A stretch of 64,000 nt of DNA from Fluviicoccus sp. (GTDB lineage Bacteria; Pseudomonadota; Gammaproteobacteria; Pseudomonadales; Moraxellaceae). How positions within the stretch are numbered: the stretch's first letter is position 1; each line of letters opens with the position of its first letter. This document shows positions 24,575-32,437 of this stretch, one piece after another. The translations under genes and the position numbers were made by a program. The DNA lies in the NCBI RefSeq assembly GCF_030646115.1, contig NZ_JAUSMX010000008.1, positions 186,001 to 250,000 on the forward strand, in the 5' to 3' direction. The notes below the pieces were generated by a model, which worked only from the letters and a program-made list of their open reading frames with translations, was not told the DNA's origin and searched no databases.

Positions 24575-25927
24575 TCACGGCCCCGGCTGAATCCGCCCCA
24601 TCCACGCCTGAAACCGTCCCTCCGGATCGTACTTGTCCCGAATCCGGTCCAGCTTCGCCAGTTTCTCATCGCGCATGAACCGCGCCGGACGCCTGCCCAG
24701 ATTCTCGTCCGCCAGCTGGATGCCCTCCGAATGCGCCGCCATCCCGCCCATGCACCCGGTCGCCCAGTTTTCATATTTGGCATCGTCCGCCGCCCGTTTC
24801 CATTCCCCGTACACCGCAAAATAGCGGTTCGCCTCCATCGAGAACGCCATGTCCGGTCGTTCGGCGGGCGGTTGCCAGTTCAGCCACAGCGCATGGCTGG
24901 GCGCGGGCGGCAGCGTGTCGGCGACATGGCGCAGGCCCGGCAGCAGGTCTTCAATCGGGGCGTTGGTCCACATGTTGTCGGCGCACCAGCGCATGCGGTC
25001 GGGGAAATGGGTGAGCGATGCTCCGTAGGACATCAGCACCGTCGACATTGGCAGCAGCGGCAGGGTGAAACTGGCCTTGGGCCGCAAGCGGCTGTCGCGG
25101 ATGAACGACACCGCCTCCCGCGCTTCCTCCCAGCTGTCGGCCAGCACCGGCGCTATCACCTCGATGCCCGGCGAGAAAATCCCCAGCGCCTTCGGCGTCA
25201 GCAGCATCTGGAATTCCACCGAACGCGGCACGTTCGGCCCCACCTCGTCGGCCCAGCGGAACACCTCCTCCAGATGCGTCATGCGGAAAACCTGGAACAT
25301 CAGCGCCGTGACCTTGGGATGCGGATAGAGCCGCAAGTGGTAAGCCACCACCACCCCGAAAAAGCCCGGCCCCGCGCCCCGCGCCGCCCAATACAGGTCG
25401 GCGTGTTGTTGCGCGTTCGCATGCACCAGCGAGCCGTCGGCCAGCACCACGTCAATGCCGGTCACGCTTTCACAGGCCAGCCCCAACTGGCGGCCGTTCC
25501 AGCCGAAACCGCCCTGCAGCAGGAAGCCGCCCAGACAGACATCCGGGGCATGCGCCACCGGGAAGAACAGGCCGCGCTTCTTCAGCGCGATGTCCAGATC
25601 CACGCTCCAGCAGCCGGGGCCGACGCGCGCGGTCATTGCTGCTTCGTCAATCTCAATCTGGTGCAGGCGCGACAGATCGATCAGCAGCCCGCCCTCGCGC
25701 AGGTGGTTCTGCGCCCAGCTGTGGCCGCCGGACACCAGGCTGATCTTCAGGTTTTCCCGCTGCGCACGCTGCACGGCGGCGATGACATCGTCAGCATGGT
25801 TGGCCTGTAGATAGACCTTCGGCCGCACGCCGGGGTCGCGGCCGCTGAAGCTGGTGGCCAGCACGGCGGCGTCGAAGCCGGGGGTGGCGCGTTCCCAGAC
25901 GGTGCCCTGATCACGTTTACGTTTCAT
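24575..25927 (-). CDS. FAD-linked oxidoreductase (VAO/berberine-bridge-enzyme-like)
   Basis: Flavoenzyme of 450 residues. The PP-loop/FAD domain contains ISLVSGGHSWAQNHL, where the His of GGHS is the usual covalent FAD attachment site in this family; the GGFLLQGGFGWNGR segment follows. The second attachment cysteine of berberine bridge enzymes is not at its usual place. The C-terminal BBE motif appears as KYDPEGRFQAW. ATG 25927 is preceded by GAGGAGAACC. It lies 11 bases after the DAPG-hydrolase-like gene and is almost certainly in the same operon, suggesting oxidation of an aromatic or phenolic product of that hydrolase. No signal peptide is seen. Confidence 0.88.
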   Translation of the reverse strand: MKRKRDQGTVWERATPGFDAAVLATSFSGRDPGVRPKVYLQANHADDVIAAVQRAQRENLKISLVSGGHSWAQNHLREGGLLIDLSRLHQIEIDEAAMTARVGPGCWSVDLDIALKKRGLFFPVAHAPDVCLGGFLLQGGFGWNGRQLGLACESVTGIDVVLADGSLVHANAQQHADLYWAARGAGPGFFGVVVAYHLRLYPHPKVTALMFQVFRMTHLEEVFRWADEVGPNVPRSVEFQMLLTPKALGIFSPGIEVIAPVLADSWEEAREAVSFIRDSRLRPKASFTLPLLPMSTVLMSYGASLTHFPDRMRWCADNMWTNAPIEDLLPGLRHVADTLPPAPSHALWLNWQPPAERPDMAFSMEANRYFAVYGEWKRAADDAKYENWATGCMGGMAAHSEGIQLADENLGRRPARFMRDEKLAKLDRIRDKYDPEGRFQAWMGRIQPGP

Positions 25928-25938
25928 GGTGGTTCTCC

Positions 25939-26754
25939 TCAGCGTCCGGGGCCGAATTCGGCGTAAAGGGCGGGCAGGCGCGCGGCGAGATGGTTCATCT
26001 CCTCGGCGCAATGGATCAGCAGGGCCTCGGCGTCGGCCTTGCCGGGAGCGGCGAGCCAGCCCAGCGCCCGCGCCGCCAGTTGACCGGGTTTGCCCGGCAG
26101 CCAGGGCAGCGACAGGTTGTGTCCGGCAATCCAGAAGCGGGAGCGCATTTCGCAACCGGCCGGCACCGGCCTCAATTGGTGAATCATCCAGCTGGCATCC
26201 ACCGGCAGGCCGGTGAGTCCGGCGCGTGCGCAGATCGCCACCTCGCCCTGCGCCGCAAGCCGGGCTTCGTCCAGACCGGCTTCCGACGGTGGAATGAAGC
26301 GGATCGAGAAGCGGCGGCGTTTCGTGCCGATGTACTCCACCACGTTCGAGGTGCGGCCGAGGTAGCGGTCTTCATCGGGGAGGCCGTCGGCCCAGCTGAC
26401 ATGGACATGCGCCTGCGGGTGCCACAGTTGGTAGCGTTGCGGGTCGTTGCCATGCCAGCCGAACCACCAGTCCCACATGGCGGGGGTGACGCCGGGCATG
26501 GTGGTCAGTACATACACATGCGCAGAGCCATCCGCGCCCAGGCTGTAGCCGGTTTCGGCGCGACCGTAGCCCGGCTCCAGCAGGGAGGGGGCGCTGTCGC
26601 AGCCGGGCAGCCGGTCATGCGGCAGCGGTCCGGCGGCCAGGGCTTCGCGGACGTGGGCGGGCAAGGGGGCCATGACCGGGTCGTGGAAGCGGGCATAGCG
26701 GTTGGGGGTGGAGTTGTCCGAGGGGTAGTTGGTCGGGGTGGAGAGGGCGGTCAT
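25939..26754 (-). CDS. 2,4-diacetylphloroglucinol-hydrolase-like (PhlG family) protein
   Basis: Predicted zinc hydrolase of 271 residues of the PhlG/phloretin-hydrolase family, which cleaves C-C bonds of acylated phenols. Landmarks are WWFGWHG, RYQLWHPQAH, VVEYIG and IHCAEEMNH. The zinc ligands of PhlG (two His, two Glu) have plausible equivalents at H112, E140, H248 and E252; the H-x3-E pair and overall spacing agree with PhlG. It is the first gene of a two-gene operon behind tandem operator-like palindromes. In Pseudomonas, phlG is repressed by the TetR protein PhlH; a TetR gene also lies nearby here (27472-28128). There are no phl biosynthesis genes in the window, so the role may be degradation of a related compound. 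Confidence 0.82.
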   Translation of the reverse strand: MTALSTPTNYPSDNSTPNRYARFHDPVMAPLPAHVREALAAGPLPHDRLPGCDSAPSLLEPGYGRAETGYSLGADGSAHVYVLTTMPGVTPAMWDWWFGWHGNDPQRYQLWHPQAHVHVSWADGLPDEDRYLGRTSNVVEYIGTKRRRFSIRFIPPSEAGLDEARLAAQGEVAICARAGLTGLPVDASWMIHQLRPVPAGCEMRSRFWIAGHNLSLPWLPGKPGQLAARALGWLAAPGKADAEALLIHCAEEMNHLAARLPALYAEFGPGR

Positions 26755-26772
26755 GGTGGTGTCTCGCTTAAT

Positions 26773-26811
26773 TAGATCAGTTGGTATAATTAAATTATAT
26801 CAGGCGGTCTA
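26773..26811. promoter_or_regulatory. Tandem TetR-type operators over the hydrolase promoter
   Basis: TAGATCAGTTGGTATA (26773-26788) and TATATCAGGCGGTCTA (26796-26811) both resemble the TAGACC-N4-GGTCTA pattern of NemR-like TetR operators and lie 23 bases apart. The pair also forms a 43-bp dyad (26771-26813) centred on a perfect TATAATT-A-AATTATA. On the minus strand TTAGAC and TTATAC, 17 bases apart, could be the promoter of the DAPG-hydrolase-like operon, so a bound repressor would block it. Confidence 0.6.
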
Positions 26812-26862
26812 ATTTGTCACGGGGGAGGGGTGACCGTTTGTCGGAAAGGGAGGGAAGTTGTC

Positions 26863-26880
26863 GGGAGGGTCGGGGTGGGG
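26863..26880 (+). other. G-quadruplex-prone G-run cluster
   Basis: GGGAGGGTCGGGGTGGGG has four G-runs with loops of 1-2 bases, the ideal pattern for a compact quadruplex. Further G-runs continue to about 26906. It lies between the tandem operators and the small gene at 26989, on the strand that would be the leader of that gene. Confidence 0.55.
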
Positions 26881-26988
26881 TAGGCTGGGAGGGTTGGGGC
26901 GTGGGGATTTCGGGAATGCTGGAAGGGCGATCCTCTGTCAGGGAAATTCAGATACGCAGTCGTTTATCACGAGCAAAGTTGAAAGTTT

Positions 26989-27306
26989 ATGCTTAAGCCA
27001 ACATGCGAACATTGCAGGGATGTCTTTCAATACTTTCGGATATCCAGCCCGCGAGAACTAGAAACATCTATTCGAGTTGTTGCAGCCAATATAGCCGACG
27101 GAACGATTCGAGAAAGTGGCTATTGGCCGAAGGGTGTACTTAACTGTTGTGACAGCGGATCTTTTGGTGCGCTTGCAAGCGGCGGTGTTTGGGGTGATTT
27201 TGTTGACTATTACTTTGAGTGCACTAAGTGCAATCAGCTCTTCCACCTAACTGCTGAAACTTATCACGGTAGCGGCGGGTATTGGCGACCAGAAGATAGG
27301 AATTAA
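26989..27306 (+). CDS. Small cysteine-containing protein, unknown function
   Basis: Protein of 105 residues with CEHC near residue 6 and ECTKC near residue 77, plus a CC pair at about 53, suggesting a zinc-binding fold. The segment FHLTAETYHGSGGYW near the C terminus looks like a conserved family motif. I do not recognise a characterised family; similar short proteins are known as accessory or immunity-like hypotheticals, which is only an impression. The gene is visibly A+T-rich compared with its surroundings. The ribosome-binding site is weak (AAAG), so the start is moderately certain. Confidence 0.6.
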   Translation: MLKPTCEHCRDVFQYFRISSPRELETSIRVVAANIADGTIRESGYWPKGVLNCCDSGSFGALASGGVWGDFVDYYFECTKCNQLFHLTAETYHGSGGYWRPEDRN

Positions 27307-27326
27307 CGGTAAGAAAATTATTTTTT

Positions 27327-27429
27327 GTAGGGGCGCACTGCGTGCGCCCTCTCAACCGAACATGCCGCCGTCAACCCTGACAACCGTCGTGTCCTGCAAC
27401 CAAGGGCGCAGGCACTGCGCCCCCTGCGC
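27327..27429. repeat. GTAGGGGCGCACTGC inverted repeat element
   Basis: The left part GTAGGGGCGCACTGCGTGCGCCC (27327-27349) is itself a hairpin, and the right part from 27403 (AGGGCGCAGGCACTGCGCCC) is its imperfect complement. The element fills the gap between convergent genes. Its first 15 bases recur at 18304-18318. Confidence 0.65.
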
Positions 27430-27471
27430 ATCATCGACTGGCGATCCCGTGAATCTGACGGCCAAGCCCCC

Positions 27472-28128
27472 TCAAACCAACGCCCTCATCACCCTGAACA
27501 AAACCTCCCCCTGCTCCCGCAAATACCCCTCCGACTGCACCTCCACCCCGAACGCCTCCCGGATCACCTGCGTTTCCAGAAACGGGAAATTCATCATCCC
27601 CAGCATCAGCGGAATCACATGCGCCGCCGTGGGAACCGCCTGCGGCTGCGCGCTCACCGCCCGGAAGCCCTCGATAGCCAGCTCCGCCAACCGGTAGGCG
27701 GGCAGCAGATAGGTCTGCAGCAACCACTGCCAGCGTTCGCCACCGTCACCGCTTTCCTGAATCACAATCCGCGTCAGTTCCGGGTAACGCGCCCCATAGC
27801 GCACCAACTGGTGCGCCAGCATCCGCAAGGTTTCCGGACCGGCCCCGGCGCCGAGCGTGACGCGGAAGGCGGCCAGCTCGCGCTGCAAGGCCTCGAAGCC
27901 TTCGCTGATGGCGGCTTCCCACAGGGCGTCCTTCGATTCGAAGTGATAATGGATCAGCGGCTTGGCCACCCCGGCGGCGGCGGCAATGTCGGCGATGCTG
28001 ACTCCGGCAAAACCGGCGCGGGCGAATTCACGCAGGGCGGCGCTGCGGATCAGGGCGATGGCAGCGCCTTCCTCGTGGGAGGGGCGGCCGCGACGGCGTT
28101 TGGGCGAGGGGGTATCGGGTGAAGTCAT
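27472..28128 (-). CDS. TetR/AcrR family transcriptional regulator
   Basis: Repressor-type protein of 218 residues. The N-terminal helix-turn-helix reads AALREFARAGFAGVSIADIAAAAGV, followed by AKPLIHYHFESKDALW, the classical TetR signature (PxLYxHFxSK). The C-terminal ligand domain (about residues 75-218) resembles CerR-like TetR proteins. ATG 28128 is chosen over upstream codons that lack family similarity. It may control the DAPG-hydrolase-like operon, whose tandem operators lie 0.7 kb away, and its own gene through the inverted repeat upstream. Both links are inference. Confidence 0.9.
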   Translation of the reverse strand: MTSPDTPSPKRRRGRPSHEEGAAIALIRSAALREFARAGFAGVSIADIAAAAGVAKPLIHYHFESKDALWEAAISEGFEALQRELAAFRVTLGAGAGPETLRMLAHQLVRYGARYPELTRIVIQESGDGGERWQWLLQTYLLPAYRLAELAIEGFRAVSAQPQAVPTAAHVIPLMLGMMNFPFLETQVIREAFGVEVQSEGYLREQGEVLFRVMRALV

Positions 28129-28139
28129 GGTGAGAACGA

Positions 28140-28170
28140 ACAATGGGTGCGGGTGCGCAGGCCCCATTGT
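28140..28170. promoter_or_regulatory. Inverted repeat upstream of the tetR-like gene
   Basis: ACAATGGG (28140-28147) is mirrored by CCCATTGT (28163-28170), a perfect 8-bp dyad with a 15-base spacer located 12 bases before the regulator's start. It is a plausible autoregulatory operator; it does not resemble the tandem sites at 26773-26811. Confidence 0.5.
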
Positions 28171-28199
28171 CCGCCCGGACGGCAGTCCGCTGTCAAGCC

Positions 28200-28664
28200 T
28201 TACATCTGGCTCTGGCAATAGTTCTGGATGCCCACCTTGCCGATCAGTTCAACCTGCGTTTCGATCCAGTCGATGTGTTCTTCCTCGCTGGCCAGGATGG
28301 CGGCGAACAGGTCGCGGGAAATGTAGTCGCCGACCTTCTCGGCATGGGCGATGCCATCCTTGAGGTCGGGAACGGCCTTCAGCTCCAGCTTCAGGTCGCA
28401 TTGCAGGATTTCTTCCACATTCTCGCCGATCAGCAGCTTGTCCATGTGTTGCAGGTTGGGCAGGCCTTCCAGGAACAGGATGCGGTCAATCAGCTTGTCG
28501 GCGTGCTTCATTTCGTCGATGGATTCGTGGTACTCGTGTTCACCAATCTTGGTCAGCCCCCAGCTTTTCAGCATGCGCGCATGCAGGAAATACTGGTTGA
28601 TGGCGGTAAGTTCGTTGCTGAGCGCCTTGTTGAGGAGGGCAATAACCTGACTGTCGCCTTTCAT
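28200..28664 (-). CDS. bfr: Bacterioferritin
   Basis: Haem-containing iron-storage protein of 154 residues that forms a 24-mer. All ferroxidase ligands are at canonical positions: E18, E51, H54, E94, E127 and H130; the haem-axial Met is M52. The length is that of the family. The gene lies downstream of bfd on the same strand with a 107-base gap, and they likely act together: Bfd reduces the core to release iron. Sequence evidence is essentially complete for this assignment. Confidence 0.97.
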   Translation of the reverse strand: MKGDSQVIALLNKALSNELTAINQYFLHARMLKSWGLTKIGEHEYHESIDEMKHADKLIDRILFLEGLPNLQHMDKLLIGENVEEILQCDLKLELKAVPDLKDGIAHAEKVGDYISRDLFAAILASEEEHIDWIETQVELIGKVGIQNYCQSQM

Positions 28665-28771
28665 GGCGGTATCTCCGGAGTGGTCGGGGTAAGTGTTTGG
28701 CTAATCATAGACGTTCATGCCGGGCTGGCAACCCGGTCATGGTGGAGGGAGTGTTGCGAAGGGGGAGGGTG

Positions 28772-28966
28772 TCAGGCGACGCGGGCGATATCCGCGCCCA
28801 GTTCGGCCAGAGTGTCACTAATGACTTCGCGGGCGACGGGTACGCAGCGGCCGCAGGTCTTGCCGACGTTCAGGCACTGGCTGACTTCACGTAATGAACA
28901 GCATCCGTCTTCCACAGCATGCTTGATCTGTTTGTCGGTGACGGCGTGGCAGAGGCAGACATACAT
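28772..28966 (-). CDS. bfd: Bacterioferritin-associated ferredoxin
   Basis: [2Fe-2S] protein of 64 residues that donates electrons to bacterioferritin for iron release. The cluster ligands appear as CLC (residues 4 and 6) and CGRC (about 38 and 41), the typical C-x-C...C-x-x-C spacing of Bfd. A Fur box lies 25 bases upstream, consistent with induction under iron limitation. It precedes bfr on the same strand. Confidence 0.95.
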   Translation of the reverse strand: MYVCLCHAVTDKQIKHAVEDGCCSLREVSQCLNVGKTCGRCVPVAREVISDTLAELGADIARVA

Positions 28967-28990
28967 GGCGTAATTACCCGCTAATAGTAA

Positions 28991-29005
28991 TGCGAATAAT
29001 TATCA
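28991..29005. promoter_or_regulatory. Fur box upstream of bfd
   Basis: TGCGAATAATTATCA matches the 7-1-7 Fur consensus TGATAATNATTATCA at 12 of 14 defined positions. It lies 25 bases before the bfd start in an A+T-rich promoter region. Confidence 0.75.
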
Positions 29006-29023
29006 ATAATAACTCGGCGGTCG

Positions 29024-29662
29024 TCAAGCCTTCAAGAAAAGCGCAGCACCTCCCGCCAGCGCCACCACCACAGCTATCAGCCATACCGCCCATTTCGGCA
29101 TCCCCAGCGCCGGGTCGCCCAGATCACCGGTTTCCAGATCGTGGAAGCCGGGGTTGATGATCACCTTCTTTTCCTTCACCTTTGGCGGCTTCGCCACCTT
29201 GGCGGACAAGTCCAGATGCACGGTCTGTCCGGCCATCTTCTTGCGCGCATCCTTGGCAATGTCCGCCTCGCGGGAATAGCGCGTGGCGTCCCACAGCACC
29301 AGATAGGCGGGTTCCAGCTGTGCCAGCAGCGACGCCACCACCAACTGCGGCCCCTTGCCGATCATCTCGTCAGTCGCGCCCAGCAGCAGCAGGAAATGCT
29401 TCACCGGCCGAGAGCTGCTGTCGCAACGTTCCGGGTCGAAGAAGGCCAGCGCCAGCGCCGGGCTGCCTTCATGGAACACGGCGGCGGCCTTGACGATGCC
29501 GCTCCGGCCAATCTCCAGGCCGGGAAAGGCCGACTCCAGGATGTCCAGCCAGGAGGCCTTGCTGTTGGAGGGGGAGAGCAAAATCTGGTAACCGGCGTCA
29601 CAGCCGCAGGTCATCCAGACCAGTTGGCGATCAACGTCTATCGGGAACTCAGGGCGAGGCAT
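29024..29662 (-). CDS. C-terminally membrane-anchored protein paired with GTPase, unknown function
   Basis: Protein of 212 residues. An alpha/beta-looking domain of about 140 residues (GLEIGRSGIVKAAAVFHEG, FFDPERCDSSSRPVKHFLLLLG, LEPAYLVLWDATRYSREAD) is followed by a lysine-rich linker (KPPKVKEKK) and a single C-terminal TM helix (AVWLIAVVVALAGGAALFL), so the domain should face the cytoplasm. I recognise no family. Its start overlaps the stop of the upstream GTPase gene by 14 bases, implying translational coupling and a functional partnership, perhaps as a membrane recruiter or GTPase-associated partner. Confidence 0.7.
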   Translation of the reverse strand: MPRPEFPIDVDRQLVWMTCGCDAGYQILLSPSNSKASWLDILESAFPGLEIGRSGIVKAAAVFHEGSPALALAFFDPERCDSSSRPVKHFLLLLGATDEMIGKGPQLVVASLLAQLEPAYLVLWDATRYSREADIAKDARKKMAGQTVHLDLSAKVAKPPKVKEKKVIINPGFHDLETGDLGDPALGMPKWAVWLIAVVVALAGGAALFLKA

Positions 29663-30944
29663 TCTGGTGTACTCGTGACAGGGGGGTGTAATAGAAACGG
29701 CGGTTTTCCTGCTTGCCCAGCGCCAGCTTCAGCAGCGCGTCGGCGGCTTTCAGGCTGTTGCCCTGATGGCGCTGGCTGTCCAGTTCCTTTTGCAGTTCCT
29801 CGGCGCGGCCGCTCATCCACGTTTCCACGCGGGCAAACATCAGGTCGGCCAGTTCGCGGGTGGGGCGGTCGGGCCATTTGGCCAGCCATTGCCGCGCCAC
29901 GCCGAACAGGGCTTGCAAGGCACCGCGATCGGCACTGCCGGCAAAAATGCGTTTCAGCAGACCGGAACGTTCAAAGTGCTGCAGCTCTTTTTCCAGCAGC
30001 GAGCGCATCGCCAGCGGTGCAATCAGGTCCAGGCCGATGGTCTTGTTGATGTCCAGGATTTTCTGGCCGGTGCCCAGCACCGAGGAGAACAGCAGGTAAT
30101 TCATGCCGAAGGACGGCCGCCCGGCTTCTTCCAGGCGCTGGCGCAGGGTGTCCAGCTGGTCATGGGCGTAACGGTTGACGAAGTCGGAGAAGTCGGACGC
30201 GCTCAGGTTGTTGTCAAAGAGGTCGGCCTTGCTCAGCGCCATCACCCACACCACATCGCGCAGCTGGTGGCCCTTCTTGCGGCGACGACGGCTGTCGGCT
30301 TCGCGCAGCAGGTTGGAAATCTCGTTGGTCATGTGCGCCAGATGGGCGCGCAGGTATTTCTCACCGTTGCGGCGCAGTTCAGCACCGTCAATCACCAGGA
30401 AGCAGACCTGGCTGTGCACCATGTTGCGCAACGATTCGTCCCGCAGCTTGCGCTCCTTGGCGTCCATGGGTTCGCGCTCCCACCACTCGCCGGGATAGTC
30501 CAGCCACTGGATTTCCAGCGGCACGCCGTCGCAGTCCTGCACATGCATGTGGAAACGGAAAGCCTTGGCCTGCTTGATGGTGGCTTCGGGAAACTGGCCG
30601 CCCACCAGCCCCTGGAACAGGGCGTTGAGGCGCTTGGAGTCGGAAGGATCGGGCGCGCTCAGGTAATACTGGTGTTCCTTTTGCCAGCGGCTGCTGGCCA
30701 TGTGCCCCAGATAACTGGCCATGAGCGTGGTTTTGCCGCTGCCCCGGCCGCCCAGAAAGGCCACTTTCAGGGTTTGCTGGGGTTTGTTGTTTTTGGCCAT
30801 GTGCGAAAAACCCGGAGGTGAAAGAGCGTTTGCCTTGCAGTACGGGCATTCAGGCCGGTCCGCAAGCCGGTTAATGTGCCGTTTTTGGCGGCGGGTGACA
30901 AGGGGCGCAGGGGACATCCACCTTCGTCTACTTGGATTATTCAT
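29649..30944 (-). CDS. P-loop GTPase-like protein with N-terminal CPYC motif
   Basis: Protein of 431 residues. Walker A is GGRGSGKTT (65-73), the DxxG element is DYPG (149-152) and a guanine-specificity-like SKAD occurs in VMALSKADLF, which together indicate a TRAFAC-type GTPase. The N terminus has ECPYCK at 32-37, possibly half a zinc site. The C-terminal ~130 residues are helical and charged. I use ATG 30944 because GGAGGAAG precedes it; ATG 30800 has no ribosome-binding site. The family is unfamiliar; similar large GTPases occur in bacterial conflict systems, but that link is only suggestive. Coupled to the membrane-anchored partner downstream and divergent from chrA. Confidence 0.75.
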   Translation of the reverse strand: MNNPSRRRWMSPAPLVTRRQKRHINRLADRPECPYCKANALSPPGFSHMAKNNKPQQTLKVAFLGGRGSGKTTLMASYLGHMASSRWQKEHQYYLSAPDPSDSKRLNALFQGLVGGQFPEATIKQAKAFRFHMHVQDCDGVPLEIQWLDYPGEWWEREPMDAKERKLRDESLRNMVHSQVCFLVIDGAELRRNGEKYLRAHLAHMTNEISNLLREADSRRRRKKGHQLRDVVWVMALSKADLFDNNLSASDFSDFVNRYAHDQLDTLRQRLEEAGRPSFGMNYLLFSSVLGTGQKILDINKTIGLDLIAPLAMRSLLEKELQHFERSGLLKRIFAGSADRGALQALFGVARQWLAKWPDRPTRELADLMFARVETWMSGRAEELQKELDSQRHQGNSLKAADALLKLALGKQENRRFYYTPLSRVHQNASP

Positions 30945-30993
30945 CTTCCTCCGTTAAGGTCAGGTTGATAATCCCCGTTGCAGGATGCCCGCC

Positions 30994-32349
30994 ATGACCT
31001 TTTCCAGCCCTGAAGTTGATCCAACCGCCCCTATCGTGACGCGTGCGGAAGCCTTCCGCTTCTGGTTGAAGCTGGGCTTCATCAGTTTTGGCGGCCCGGC
31101 CGGACAGATCGCCATCATGCACACCGAACTGGTGGAGCGCCGCCGCTGGATCAGTGAAAAGCGCTTCCTGCATGCCCTCAACTACTGCATGGTGCTGCCG
31201 GGGCCGGAGGCGCAGCAGTTGGCCACCTATATCGGCTGGTTGATGCACCGCACCTGGGGCGGGGTGGTGGCGGGCGTGCTGTTCGTGCTGCCGTCGTTGT
31301 TCATTCTCATCGCCTTGTCGTGGGTGTATATCGCCTTCGGGCACCTGCCGTTGGTGGAGGGCCTGTTCTACGGCATCAAGCCCGCTGTGACGGCCATTGT
31401 GTTGCAGGCGGCGCACCGCATCGGCTCGCGGGCGCTGAAGAACGGGGTGCTGTGGGCGATTGCCGGGGCGGCGTTCGTGGCCATTTTCGCCTTGCACCTG
31501 CCGTTTCCGCTGATTGTGGCCGGGGCGGCGTTGACGGGCTATGTCGGCGGCAAGCTGGCCCCGGACAAGTTCCGGGCAGGCGGCGGCCATGGCGCGGCGG
31601 ACAAGCATTTCGGTCCGGCGGTGATTGATGACCACACCCCCGCACCGGAGCATGCCCGTTTCAGCCGGGCCAGAGTGGCGTGGCTGATGCTGGCGGGGCT
31701 GGTGTTGTGGGAAACGCCGATGCTGGTGCTGTGGTCGATTTACGGTTGGGAAGGCACCCTGACGCAGATGGGCTGGTTCTTTACCAAGGCGGCGCTACTG
31801 ACCTTCGGCGGGGCCTATGCGGTGTTGCCGTATGTGTATCAGGGGGCGGTGGGGCATTACGGCTGGCTGACGCCAACGCAGATGATTGACGGGCTGGCGC
31901 TGGGGGAAACCACGCCGGGTCCGTTGATCATGGTTGTGGCGTTTGTGGGCTTTGTCGGCGGTTATGTGACGCAGGTGTTCGGGCCGGAGCAGCAGTTCCT
32001 GGCCGGGGCCGTGGCGGCGACGCTGGTGACCTGGTTCACCTTCCTGCCGTCGTTCCTGTTCATCCTGATTGGCGGGCCGCTGGTGGAAGCGACGCACAAC
32101 GACCTGAAATTTACAGCGCCGCTGACGGCGATTACGGCGGCGGTGGTGGGGGTTATCCTCAACCTGGCGCTGTTTTTTGGCTATCACGTGCTGTGGCCGA
32201 AGGGGTTTGGCGGGGCGTTTGAAGTCGCGTCGGCCGTGATTGCAGTGGCGGCGGCGCTGGCGTTGTTCCGGTTCAAGCGGGGGGTGATGGAAGTGATCGC
32301 GGTGAGTGCGGTGACGGGGTTGGGGGTGAAGCTGCTGGCAGGCTTGTAA
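30994..32349 (+). CDS. chrA: Chromate transporter, long-chain CHR family
   Basis: Inner-membrane efflux protein of 451 residues, the two-domain (duplicated) ChrA form. The first half has FWLKLGFISFGGPAGQIAIMH and LPGPEAQQLATYIGW; the second half repeats the pattern with FTKAALLTFGGAYAVLPYV and GLALGETTPGPLIM. Multiple hydrophobic segments span the length. ATG 30994 has AGGA at a good distance; ATG 30985 would add three residues without a ribosome-binding site. Family members export chromate or take up sulfate-like oxyanions. It is divergent from the GTPase gene with only 49 bases between starts. Confidence 0.92.
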   Translation: MTFSSPEVDPTAPIVTRAEAFRFWLKLGFISFGGPAGQIAIMHTELVERRRWISEKRFLHALNYCMVLPGPEAQQLATYIGWLMHRTWGGVVAGVLFVLPSLFILIALSWVYIAFGHLPLVEGLFYGIKPAVTAIVLQAAHRIGSRALKNGVLWAIAGAAFVAIFALHLPFPLIVAGAALTGYVGGKLAPDKFRAGGGHGAADKHFGPAVIDDHTPAPEHARFSRARVAWLMLAGLVLWETPMLVLWSIYGWEGTLTQMGWFFTKAALLTFGGAYAVLPYVYQGAVGHYGWLTPTQMIDGLALGETTPGPLIMVVAFVGFVGGYVTQVFGPEQQFLAGAVAATLVTWFTFLPSFLFILIGGPLVEATHNDLKFTAPLTAITAAVVGVILNLALFFGYHVLWPKGFGGAFEVASAVIAVAAALALFRFKRGVMEVIAVSAVTGLGVKLLAGL

Positions 32350-32437
32350 AGCCTCTCACTGTCATGCATGCTTTTTCCGGTGAGGGCGGGGCGAAGCATC
32401 CCGCCACACGACTGTCGCCAAATCCAAGGAGAGTTTC

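Noticed and set aside
24008-25810. 600-codon plus-strand frame spanning mnmH and the FAD oxidoreductase
   Set aside because: Crosses two convergent real genes in the wrong frame and strand; Arg/Trp-rich then His/Gln-rich translation without domains.
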